Assembly: GCF_021223605.1 (NCBI RefSeq)
Contig: NZ_CP075175.1
Span: 2,841,001 to 2,905,000 of the forward strand
DNA length: 64,000 bases
Direction of reading: 5' to 3'
Source of the DNA: Paenibacillus sp. 481
Lineage (GTDB): Bacteria > Bacillota > Bacilli > Paenibacillales > Paenibacillaceae
The position numbers were made by a program, and so were the translations under genes. The stretch's first letter is position 1; each line of letters starts with the position of its first letter. The notes below the pieces were generated by a model, which was given only the letters and a program-made list of their open reading frames with translations, made no database searches and had not been told where the DNA came from. Below, one piece after another: positions 8,845 through 16,800 of the stretch.

Positions 8845-10839
8845 TTACACAGAATGAACAGACTGTGGCGTTGGTGAACGCCGTCCGACATGTCCAAAAT
8901 GTGCAGAATCTGTGGATTGTTCATATGTTGCAACATCGGGTGAAATATGTGGTGTGAAGCAAACCGCGTAATGATTGTCCGCTAACCATTGTTTATTGGG
9001 TGCAGTTGTTCGGCATTGTTCAACGGCTTGCGGGCAGCGAGGAGCGAAAGCACACCTATTTTCAGTCGATAATATCCCTTCATTGACGTTTGGCTCTAGC
9101 AAAAACTTCGTGGGCTGCTGCATAAATTGCCGTAGATCGGAATTTACAGCGACGAGTGCCCGTGTATAAGGGTGGCTCGGCTCACAGAGAACTTCGTTTG
9201 CGGGTCCCATTTCCACTATTTTTCCCCGATACATAACCGCAATTCGATCACACATACTACTAGCTGTCGTTAGATCGTGCGTAATAAGTAAAATCGTTAG
9301 TTGCAACTTCTGCTTCAACTGTAACAATAGTTGTAAAATATCGTTGCGTACCGCTTCATCAAGCATAGATGTGGGCTCATCCGCAATAAGAAACGCTGGC
9401 TCTAAGATTAGGGCTCTAGCTATTGCGACCCGTTGCCTTTGCCCACCACTTAGCTCATGTGGATAACGATGCACAAAGTCTGCGATTGGAGTAAGACCGA
9501 CGGCTGACAGCATGTCCATCGCTTTTTCAACTTGCTGTTGCTGCGATAGCTGTCTCATATGCGTTTGCACCGGCTCTAATAACAGCTCTAACGTACTCAT
9601 ATCGGGATTCAACGTATCGTAAGGATCTTGGAAAATCATTTGCATGCTGCTGCGCAGCAGTTCGATTTGCTTACGCTCTCCATGTAACAGATCGGTGCCT
9701 TGAAAAAAGATGCGTCCACTACTAGGCTTCACTAGATCGATCAACATGCGACCTAAAGTGGATTTTCCGCTACCGCTCTCCCCAATCAGGCCAACGATTT
9801 CTCCTTGGTGGATATGGAGATCCACGCCTGCCACGGCTGCTTGCTGCTGTTTGCTATTGTCATTGCGCCGTCGGAAAAAAGAGCGCAGCGACCGTTTGGC
9901 AAACGTTTTGTGCAGTTGTTCGATGTGGACGATTTTAATTTGTTCTAACATCTCTTTACTGTGCGCCGCTTGTACCGCATGCACCGCTTGTGCATGCGGT
10001 TGGCTATTAAGGCTTGTTTGCGTGTTCGTCTTCTTATTGCTGTTATTGGTACTCGCGTTCGTACTGATGTTCGTGCTCATGTTCGCACTCGTGTGCTTGC
10101 TCGCGGTCAGATGGTATGTGAGTTCGCTTGCTGCGCCACTGGAAACTATTTTTCCAGCTTGCATGACCGCTATTCGATCACAAATTTGGGTCACTAGAGG
10201 CAAATCATGCGATACAAACAGCACGGCCAACTGATGCTCCACTTGCAGTTGTTTGAGCAGAGCGACAATTTGTGATTGAATGATGACGTCCAAGCCCGTC
10301 GTGGCCTCATCACAAATGATTAAATCAGGCTGGCACGCCAACGCCATTGCAATCGCAATCCGCTGCTTCATGCCACCGCTGAACTGATGCGGATAATCAT
10401 TGCCACGTTCGCTGCCCACGGCCACCGTATCTAACAATTGCCGCATACGTGTCTGTGCAAGCGCGCGCGAGACATGCTCGTGTCGCAAAATAACTTCTAC
10501 GATCTGCTCCCCGACCGTGCAGACCGGATTAAGTGCATTCATCGCACTTTGTGGAATGACCGAAATACGTGCCCAACGGACACGGTTCAACTCCTTTTCC
10601 GATGCTTGGAGCAAGTCGATGCCGTCAAACCAAGCTGCGCCAGATACATGGCAGCCAGCAGGTTCCAGCAAGCGAAGCAAGGAACGAATGATCGTGCTTT
10701 TGCCACAGCCGGAAGGGCCGATTAAGCCCAGCATTTCACCGCGCTCGATTGTAAACGACACGTCGTCAACCGCTTTGACCGTATGGCCGTTATGCTCGAA
10801 GCAAGTTGTAAGGTGAGAAACGGTAAGCAACGGTTCCAT
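8845..10839 (-). CDS. Fused dipeptide/oligopeptide ABC transporter ATPase (DppD-DppF in one chain)
   Basis: 664 aa with two complete nucleotide-binding domains. First half: GPSGCGKST, FSGGMKQRIAIAMAL, LIICDEATTGLD. Second half: [37 protein letters not shown], followed by the OppD/F C-terminal cysteine region (CAFAPRCPQAVEQC). Between them (about residues 245-295) lies a Ser/Thr/Asn-rich linker. It energises the importer formed by the two permeases upstream. The frame extends to 10959, but the ATG at 10839 follows AAGGA, overlaps the stop of the preceding permease as TAATG, and begins MEPLLTVSHLTT, as expected for DppD. Specificity for peptides, nickel or another solute cannot be fixed from sequence. 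Confidence 0.92.
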   Translation of the reverse strand: MEPLLTVSHLTTCFEHNGHTVKAVDDVSFTIERGEMLGLIGPSGCGKSTIIRSLLRLLEPAGCHVSGAAWFDGIDLLQASEKELNRVRWARISVIPQSAMNALNPVCTVGEQIVEVILRHEHVSRALAQTRMRQLLDTVAVGSERGNDYPHQFSGGMKQRIAIAMALACQPDLIICDEATTGLDVIIQSQIVALLKQLQVEHQLAVLFVSHDLPLVTQICDRIAVMQAGKIVSSGAASELTYHLTASKHTSANMSTNISTNASTNNSNKKTNTQTSLNSQPHAQAVHAVQAAHSKEMLEQIKIVHIEQLHKTFAKRSLRSFFRRRNDNSKQQQAAVAGVDLHIHQGEIVGLIGESGSGKSTLGRMLIDLVKPSSGRIFFQGTDLLHGERKQIELLRSSMQMIFQDPYDTLNPDMSTLELLLEPVQTHMRQLSQQQQVEKAMDMLSAVGLTPIADFVHRYPHELSGGQRQRVAIARALILEPAFLIADEPTSMLDEAVRNDILQLLLQLKQKLQLTILLITHDLTTASSMCDRIAVMYRGKIVEMGPANEVLCEPSHPYTRALVAVNSDLRQFMQQPTKFLLEPNVNEGILSTENRCAFAPRCPQAVEQCRTTAPNKQWLADNHYAVCFTPHISPDVATYEQSTDSAHFGHVGRRSPTPQSVHSV
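10023..10095 (-). repeat. Short in-frame repeats coding the STN linker of the fused ATPase
   Basis: Read on the minus strand the DNA repeats units like AACATGAGCACG / AACATCAGTACG / AACGCGAGTACC, giving N-M-S-T-N-I-S-T-N-A-S-T-N. It lies exactly at the junction of the two ATPase halves. Confidence 0.7.
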
Positions 10840-11702
10840 TACATTCTTCCTTTCTGCAATCTCGGTTGCGAAGCCTCTTCTACTGCATAGCCAGCCATCG
10901 CGAATCCAACGACTAGCGTAGTAATTAATAAACCAGGAGGTAAGATCCACCACACCCAAGCCTCTGTCAAAAATGCACCGCGTGCTTGTGCGTAAAATAG
11001 GACGGAGCCCCAGCTCTTTGTCAGTGGATCGCCTAAGCCAAGAAAGCTTAACGACGCTTCAGATAAGATGGCATGGCTTGCTGCCATAATCCATTGCGAA
11101 GCGATAACAGGCAGCACACCTGGTAGCAAATGCTTGTACAAAATGACGAAATGAGGCGTCCGCATTGATTTGGCGGCCTCGATATAGCCGCGTGTCTTGA
11201 TGGACATCACTTGCGCTCGGATAATGCGCGCGGGGCTTGCCCAAGACAGCAGACCAATTACGAGTATCATGTTCCAGAAGCTCGGCCCGACAAATGCGGA
11301 TAGCATAATCATAAGTGGCAAAAATGGCACTACGAGTACAATATCAACCAGTCGCATGAAGCAAGTGTCGATGAATCCGCCAAAATAACCTGAGATGATG
11401 CCGATTACACATCCGACGCCAATGCCAAGCAATGAGGCTAGTATGCCAATTAGCAGCGATACACGTGTTCCCATAATGAGTTCGCTGAAAATGTCTTGCC
11501 CTGCGTCATTCGTTCCTAATAGAAATGCAGCACTAGGTGCCGCAAAGGGCGGCCCAACTTGTTCTGCTGGATCATAAGGTACGATTAACGGCCCAAATAG
11601 GGCGATAAGTACAAAAAAGATAAAAATACTTAATCCCACTAATGCTGCGTTATTTCGTCCAAACGCAGTCCATAGCGGGCTATTTCGCTTTACTATATTC
11701 AT
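10839..11702 (-). CDS. Peptide ABC transporter permease, DppC type
   Basis: 287 aa integral membrane protein with an N-terminal OppC-type helix (SIFIFFVLIALFGPLIVPYDP) and a five-helix BPD_transp_1 domain. The coupling helix is visible as EAAKSMRTPHFVILYKHLLP, where the ATPase docks. The ATG at 11702 overlaps the preceding permease stop in an ATGA and is preceded by GGGAGG, so it is co-translated. The stop overlaps the ATPase start. Together with the neighbouring permease it forms the membrane channel of the importer. Confidence 0.94.
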   Translation of the reverse strand: MNIVKRNSPLWTAFGRNNAALVGLSIFIFFVLIALFGPLIVPYDPAEQVGPPFAAPSAAFLLGTNDAGQDIFSELIMGTRVSLLIGILASLLGIGVGCVIGIISGYFGGFIDTCFMRLVDIVLVVPFLPLMIMLSAFVGPSFWNMILVIGLLSWASPARIIRAQVMSIKTRGYIEAAKSMRTPHFVILYKHLLPGVLPVIASQWIMAASHAILSEASLSFLGLGDPLTKSWGSVLFYAQARGAFLTEAWVWWILPPGLLITTLVVGFAMAGYAVEEASQPRLQKGRM

Positions 11703-12685
11703 GATGGCCTCCCTACTCTCGGATCAAGTAGGGGATACAACATATCCGAGATGATGTTCGCCGCAAGCACGCTGAAGGTGAGCATGAGAAATGAGCTCTG
11801 AATCAGCGGGTAGTCGCGGCTTAATACAGCTTCAACCATTAGCTTGCCGATGCCCGGGTAAGAGAATACGGTCTCGATGACGGCAGCCCCGCCGAACATG
11901 AAGCCGATATTCAGCATAAATACGGTTGCCGTAGGCAGCAAGGCGTTGCGCATCGCATAGCGGTATTTCACCGTAGCCTCACGCAATCCTTTTGCTTTAG
12001 CTAGCAGCATATAATCTTCCTGTAAGACTTGAATCATGGAGGAGCGCATCGTCATATACAGCGTTGTCACTGACACAATTAAAGTAGCTGTCAGCGGCAG
12101 GGCGAGATGATAAGCGATGTCTTGCACGCGCGCCCAACCCTCATAGTTAGCCCAAGCTGTTTCTGCGCCGTATACGGGAAACCAGCCGAGCTTGCCAGCG
12201 AATACGGACACAAGCATCATGCCGATCCAGAACGACGGCATGGACGTTAAAAAGATAAAGAAAATCATCATATTCATATCGGTCTTCGTCCCACGCCTCC
12301 AAGCGGACAGAGAGCCTGCCAGCACGCCGATGATCGTCGAGATGACCATATTGGCACCTGCCAGCAGCAGCGTCCACGGAAGCCGCTCAGCTAACACTTC
12401 CGTGACAGGGCGCTTCTGTTGATAGGAAAAGCCTAAGTCGCCCTGCAACAACTGGCCTACGTAGTCCACATATTGAACGAGCAGCGGATCGTTCAATCCG
12501 TGCTCGTCCATAATAGCGGCCTTCTGTGTGGAAGTCATAAGGCCGACATCTTCGCCCGCTAAATACACGAGCGGGTTGCCAGGCATCATGCGCGGCAGCA
12601 AAAAGTTCAGCGAGGCAATGATCCATACGACGATGGCATATTGCAGCAGCTTGCGGGCGACAAAACGCGTACGTTCCATACTCAT
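11699..12685 (-). CDS. Peptide ABC transporter permease, DppB type
   Basis: 328 aa. N-terminal helix YAIVVWIIASLNFLLPRMMPGN is the usual DppB/OppB start, followed by a periplasmic-type loop and five further helices. The coupling motif is LLAKAKGLREATVKYRYAMR. The ATG at 12685 overlaps the stop of the binding-protein gene as ATGA; I see no separate ribosome site, which points to translational coupling. The gene order binding protein-permease-permease-ATPase is that of peptide/nickel importers. Confidence 0.94.
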   Translation of the reverse strand: MSMERTRFVARKLLQYAIVVWIIASLNFLLPRMMPGNPLVYLAGEDVGLMTSTQKAAIMDEHGLNDPLLVQYVDYVGQLLQGDLGFSYQQKRPVTEVLAERLPWTLLLAGANMVISTIIGVLAGSLSAWRRGTKTDMNMMIFFIFLTSMPSFWIGMMLVSVFAGKLGWFPVYGAETAWANYEGWARVQDIAYHLALPLTATLIVSVTTLYMTMRSSMIQVLQEDYMLLAKAKGLREATVKYRYAMRNALLPTATVFMLNIGFMFGGAAVIETVFSYPGIGKLMVEAVLSRDYPLIQSSFLMLTFSVLAANIISDMLYPLLDPRVGRPS

Positions 12686-14541
12686 TTACGCGTATGGCTG
12701 TTGCCAGCTTGTTTATGCTTGGAGCGTTTGCGCAGCAGGAACACGGCAGCGAGGACACAGCCTGCTAGGACAAGCAATATGAGAAGCGATCGAGTGCTGC
12801 TGCTCGAGCTACTCGTGCTGCTCGTGTTGCTCGTTTCTACTTGAGCAGATGCGGTAGTCTTGCTTGCGTCCAAGTTCTCGCTTAGCTTCTCATTTGAAGT
12901 CTTGCTCGCTGCTCGGTTTGCATGGTCTGATGTTGCTACTAATGACCACTTATTCAAAATCCCTTTGCCTTGCTGGAATACATATTGATTAAAGGCCGTC
13001 GGATTGTACGCATTTACGATATGCTCGTAATATAGCGTGACGATTGGCGCGTCAGTTGCGATTAACGTTTGCATCGCTTGTAGCGTGCTCGTTCTTGCCG
13101 CGTTGTCATGTGTCTTTGCCAACTGTGCAGCAAGTCGATCGAACTCGGCGCTGCGATAGCCGCCTAAATTGGATGCGCCGATATCGGGATTAGAATGAAA
13201 TAAGTCGACTAGGCGATCAGGAAATAGCTGCATCGTTGACGACCAGCTCCACATGGACAAGTCGAAATTACGCCCTTTTTTAACATCAAAATCAGGCCAT
13301 ACAAGCGCATCAACAGTCGTCATGTCCATTGATTTTACTTTGATGTTAATGCCCGTCTCTTTGAGCCAACCTGCTATCATTTCCGCTGAGCGAATACGTG
13401 CGGCTTTGCCTGAATAAACGAGCAGCTCAAGCTCTATTTTTTCCCCTTGTGCACCTTCCCGCCAGCCATCGCCGTTGCGATCAGTAAAGCCGGCGCTGTC
13501 TAGGATACGCTTCGCTTCTGCACGATCAGTTTTGACAGCTAAATCTCGTTTGTATTGCGGTGAGGACGGATGAATAAAGCCAGGATTACCAACAATGGCG
13601 CGGCCTAGTGTGATGGTATCCACAAGCTCCTGTGTATCAATGGAGCGGGTAACTGCCTGCCGAAATGCGGGCTCGCTCATCGGATATCGTTCATGGTTCA
13701 TTAGCAACAAGCTTGTTGCTAAGCCTGCCCCTTGCTCTAATTTGAGCTTAGCGTTGCTTTCAAATTGACTCACAACTTCAGGTGACACAGTGGCTGCTAC
13801 CGCATCTAGCTGTCCGGCAGTTAACGCCGTAAACAATGCTGTCTGGTCCTCGATGATCGGTAAAATAAGTTCCTTAGCCACAGGCTTTCCTTTAAAATAG
13901 TTCGCGTTGGCACTGAACTTATAATATTGACCAGCAACGTACTCATTCAAAATATAAGGGCCGCTACCCATCGGCTGCGTATGTTTCTCTGGTTCGGAAA
14001 TAGCGCCCCACACATGTTGCGGAAGAATAGGCATATCCGCTAGTGGCTGAATCATAAAGTTAGGCTGTGGTTCAGTTAAGAGAAGGCTTAATTGATGGTT
14101 GCTTTGAACGTCTACCTTGGCAATCGCTTTTAGTGGATTCGTAAACCGAGATTTCGGATGCTGTAAAAAGTAATCGATCGTAAACTTCACGTCATGTGCG
14201 GTCAGAGGCTTGCCGTCAGACCACTTGACGTCTTGATGCAACGTGAGTTTAATCATTTTGCTGTCTGTGCTTACTTCGAATTGTTGTACGAGCCACGGCT
14301 TGGGGACATTTTGCGCGTCTAATTGAAACAAAGTGTCGTACATCAGATCAACCAAATCTCGGCCTGGCACACCCGTTACGTATGTATAGGGAGTTAAGCT
14401 GTTCTCGTCTTTCGTAATGCCGATTTTTAATGGTTGAGAAGCAGGCTTGGCCTGAACGGGCAATGCTGTAAATAGGGATGAACAGAGAAGGCAGCAGACT
14501 AGAGTCCGCAGTATAATTTTTCGGCTACATGGTTTGCGCAA
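12682..14541 (-). CDS. Peptide-type substrate-binding protein (SBP family 5) with C-terminal membrane anchor
   Basis: 619 aa. TTG start at 14541 with GGAGGAG six bases before it. The N-terminus is a cleavable signal peptide ending near LPVQA-KP; there is no clean lipobox. The body (about 37-540) is a family 5 solute-binding protein: LKIGITKDENSLTPYTY, GLATSLLLMNHERYPMSE, and KILDSAGFTDRNGDGWREG-like segments (here RILDSAG). Residues 555-585 are Ser/Thr-rich, then one hydrophobic helix (LLILLVLAGCVLAAVFLL) and a basic tail RKRSKHKQAGNSHTRK. This topology, with a C-terminal transmembrane anchor instead of the lipid anchor normal in firmicutes, is unusual. There is no LPXTG. It delivers solute to the permeases encoded just downstream. 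Confidence 0.92.
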   Translation of the reverse strand: MRKPCSRKIILRTLVCCLLCSSLFTALPVQAKPASQPLKIGITKDENSLTPYTYVTGVPGRDLVDLMYDTLFQLDAQNVPKPWLVQQFEVSTDSKMIKLTLHQDVKWSDGKPLTAHDVKFTIDYFLQHPKSRFTNPLKAIAKVDVQSNHQLSLLLTEPQPNFMIQPLADMPILPQHVWGAISEPEKHTQPMGSGPYILNEYVAGQYYKFSANANYFKGKPVAKELILPIIEDQTALFTALTAGQLDAVAATVSPEVVSQFESNAKLKLEQGAGLATSLLLMNHERYPMSEPAFRQAVTRSIDTQELVDTITLGRAIVGNPGFIHPSSPQYKRDLAVKTDRAEAKRILDSAGFTDRNGDGWREGAQGEKIELELLVYSGKAARIRSAEMIAGWLKETGINIKVKSMDMTTVDALVWPDFDVKKGRNFDLSMWSWSSTMQLFPDRLVDLFHSNPDIGASNLGGYRSAEFDRLAAQLAKTHDNAARTSTLQAMQTLIATDAPIVTLYYEHIVNAYNPTAFNQYVFQQGKGILNKWSLVATSDHANRAASKTSNEKLSENLDASKTTASAQVETSNTSSTSSSSSSTRSLLILLVLAGCVLAAVFLLRKRSKHKQAGNSHTRK

Positions 14542-14702
14542 ATGTTACTCCTCCAATGGGAACAGAAATAAGATGTACAATGTTATTAGAAGCAGTATAC
14601 AAGCGGGCATCGTTTTGGGCATGACTCTAAAGAGCTAGTGGAGCTTCTTTTTTGTGACCAAAAGTCGAACAATGTCGAAAGGATATGCGCTAAAAATAGG
14701 TG

Positions 14703-14736
14703 CAAAAAAGCCTGTTGAACGTTCAACAGGCTAAAA
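14703..14736 (-). terminator. Terminator of the motA-motB operon
   Basis: A perfect 24-base palindrome (AGCCTGTTGAAC at 14709-14720 and its complement at 14721-14732) followed on the minus strand by TTTTTT. It lies about 40 bases beyond the motB stop. Confidence 0.85.
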
Positions 14737-14774
14737 TAATCGGATTTAAATGTGGCGTACGGTTTACAAATATT

Positions 14775-15590
14775 TTATTGAATCATATTACGTAGTACGA
14801 TAATTTCGACGCGACGATTTTTTTGTCTATTTTCCGCACTATCGTTGTCTGTTATCGGACGTGTGTCGCCATAACCAGCAATTTGGAATTTGCTCGCATC
14901 CATATGTTTATCATCCACGAAAAAGCGCAGCACGGACAAAGCGCGTTCTGCGGACAGCTCCCAATTATCTTTATAACGACCGCCAGCAGACATTTTTAAA
15001 TTGTCTGTATGTCCTTCAATGCTGACTGTTGTATCTAATTGTGGGAATAAGCTAGCAAGCTTGTCCATAGTTGGAATGGCGTTAGCTTTTAAATCGGCAC
15101 GGCCCAAATCGAACAGCAACTTATCGCTCATCCGAATGGCGATTCCTTTTGGCGTGTCGGCAACTTCAATCTGGTCACCTAGCTTATTCTCATTAACATA
15201 TTGCTGAATAACGTTCATAAAATTACGCAACTGGGCTTCTTGCTTGCGGAAAGCTAAATCTTTTTCCGTAATCGCCCCAATAGCTACGGGCTTATCGTCT
15301 TTCATGTCACCCGAGCCGCCATCCTTGGCTGTCTTCAGCGCGCCCGTGTCGCCCGGTTTCGTATAGGCACCTTCTAAAATGCCAGCTCCCGCAGGCAACG
15401 CCGCACTATCGCCGAACGACGATTGCAGCGTTTGGGACAGCGATGCATATTTGCTAGCGTCGACTTGACTCATCGCGTACATCACGACAAAGAAGATCAT
15501 TAACAGCGTAATTAAATCGGCATACGTAATGAGCCAGCGCTCATGACTGCTGTTCCCGCCTTCGGAATTTCGTCTATTCCTGCGTCTCAT
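14775..15590 (-). CDS. motB: Flagellar motor stator protein MotB
   Basis: 271 aa. A short basic cytoplasmic tail precedes one membrane helix (about 18-40) with the ion-carrying aspartate at residue 25 in YADLITLL. A flexible segment follows and an OmpA/MotB peptidoglycan-binding domain ends the protein (about 140-265: VSIEGHTDN, NWELSAERALSVLRFF, GYGDTRPITDND, NRRVEI). Position D+11 is valine (V36); in characterised Bacillus stators valine here goes with proton use and leucine with sodium use, so I predict a proton stator. The start overlaps motA by 17 bases, showing coupling. It anchors MotA complexes to the wall around the rotor. Confidence 0.94.
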   Translation of the reverse strand: MRRRNRRNSEGGNSSHERWLITYADLITLLMIFFVVMYAMSQVDASKYASLSQTLQSSFGDSAALPAGAGILEGAYTKPGDTGALKTAKDGGSGDMKDDKPVAIGAITEKDLAFRKQEAQLRNFMNVIQQYVNENKLGDQIEVADTPKGIAIRMSDKLLFDLGRADLKANAIPTMDKLASLFPQLDTTVSIEGHTDNLKMSAGGRYKDNWELSAERALSVLRFFVDDKHMDASKFQIAGYGDTRPITDNDSAENRQKNRRVEIIVLRNMIQ

Positions 15591-16386
15591 GAGCGAACCC
15601 CCGCTTCGCGTCAGATGCTGTCTTAAGCGACTTGAACGAGTCGTCTGCTAACAGAAAGGAGCTAAGCTTTTTGCGTAAAATTTGCGGGTTCTCCCCAGCT
15701 TGTACAGCAAGAACGCCGTACTGAATCATTTCCATAATACGCAGCTCTTCTTCGCTGCGAGTCTTAATCTTCGTTGCGATAGGCAAATAAATAATGTTGG
15801 CTGCCGCTACACCATAGAGCGTAGCTGTAAATGCTACCGCAATAGAAGGGCCTAAAGAGGACGGATCTGACAAGTTGCTCAACACGTGAATCAGTCCCAT
15901 TACGGTACCGATAATACCCATCGTGGGTGAATAGCCGCCAGCTGCCTCAAATATTTTAGCGTAACTGTCGTGCTTCTGTTCGATCGCGTCCATTTCTAAA
16001 TCAAGCATTTGCTTAACGAGTTCAGGGTCTGTGCCGTCTACGACCATCATCATCCCTTCGCGTACCGTGTTGTTGGGATGTTGCAGAGCTTGATCTTCGA
16101 GCGATAGTACACCTTCGCGACGTGCAATCGTGCCCATGGCAACGATGTCGTCAATGATTTGCTCGGCATTCGTCTCGGAACGGCGAAACGCCATGCGGAA
16201 TGCTTGCGGTATGCTGCGCAGTCGATTTATAGGGAAACTGACTGCTACAGCAGCGAACGTACCGCCGAATACGATAAGGAATGCGGTTTTTTCCCACAAT
16301 CCGCTTAAATGCCCGCCTTCCCAAATGAAGCCACCGATGAGTGCGGTTAATCCGGCTATAATACCTATTATCGTTGTTAAATCCAT
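15574..16386 (-). CDS. motA: Flagellar motor stator protein MotA
   Basis: 270 aa, four membrane helices: two near the N-terminus (DLTTIIGIIAGLTALIGGFIW, and LIVFGGTFAAVAVSFP), a large cytoplasmic loop with RREGVLSLED, and two helices from about 150 to 205 (AGGYSPTMGIIGTVMGLIHVL, AVAFTATLYGVAAANIIYLP). It conducts ions with MotB and pushes on FliG. ATG at 16386 with GGGAGATGA upstream. A SigD promoter would be expected; I do not find a convincing one. Confidence 0.94.
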   Translation of the reverse strand: MDLTTIIGIIAGLTALIGGFIWEGGHLSGLWEKTAFLIVFGGTFAAVAVSFPINRLRSIPQAFRMAFRRSETNAEQIIDDIVAMGTIARREGVLSLEDQALQHPNNTVREGMMMVVDGTDPELVKQMLDLEMDAIEQKHDSYAKIFEAAGGYSPTMGIIGTVMGLIHVLSNLSDPSSLGPSIAVAFTATLYGVAAANIIYLPIATKIKTRSEEELRIMEMIQYGVLAVQAGENPQILRKKLSSFLLADDSFKSLKTASDAKRGFAHETQE

Positions 16387-16429
16387 GAAATATAGTCATC
16401 TCCCTATCGCTGTGGTTAACGTTTCCCAT

Positions 16430-16458
16430 TTGCATCCAATCTACGAAAGGAGTATAAT
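16430..16458 (+). promoter_or_regulatory. Candidate SigA promoter upstream of uvrB
   Basis: TTGCAT (16430-16435), a 17-base spacer and a perfect TATAAT (16453-16458) on the plus strand. The start point would fall near 16465, on top of a LexA-like element. It is over 340 bases upstream of uvrB, so a second nearer promoter is possible. Confidence 0.45.
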
Positions 16459-16464
16459 AAAACG

Positions 16465-16478
16465 GGAACAAACATTCT
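16465..16478 (+). promoter_or_regulatory. Weak LexA (DinR)-like box
   Basis: GAAC-AAAC-ATTC resembles the firmicute SOS operator core GAAC-N4-GTTC with one core mismatch. uvrBA are SOS genes in Bacillus, and the site overlaps the predicted transcription start, which is the position for a repressor. The match is imperfect and could be chance. Confidence 0.3.
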
Positions 16479-16800
16479 TATTTTAATGATGCAATCTTAA
16501 TCCTATTATCGGGTAAATCAAACATAAAGTTTAGCAAAATCATGCATTAGGGAGCGGTTGACGCAGTTTTGATTCAGAAGTCCTACTCCATTGTGTGAAA
16601 CCATATGAAATTTTAAAAAGAATGCTTAGTCTAGGGCTATAGAGGCTATCCTAGTACGTAAGACATAATGTATATTTTAAGCTATTTATGAACGGTGTAC
16701 ATGAGGTTTTTAGTTCCATACAAGAACTTATATATAGCGTTGTGATGATGCGCCAGAACATAATTGAACGATATGCTAAAGGAGCGGTGAGGATAACGAG

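Larger units (their letters stand above)
16387..16800. other. Divergent intergenic region between motA and uvrB
   Basis: 414 bases with no credible gene. It holds one good plus-strand promoter at 16430-16458 and a weak LexA/DinR-like palindrome just after it. The stretch from 16480 to 16780 is AT-rich with no recognised element, so transcripts from this promoter would carry a leader of more than 300 bases before uvrB. Confidence 0.5.

Noticed and set aside
9710..10234. Plus-strand frame of 174 codons inside the fused ATPase gene
   Set aside because: Antisense to well-conserved ATPase motifs; its Cys/Leu-rich middle is simply the complement of the linker repeats.
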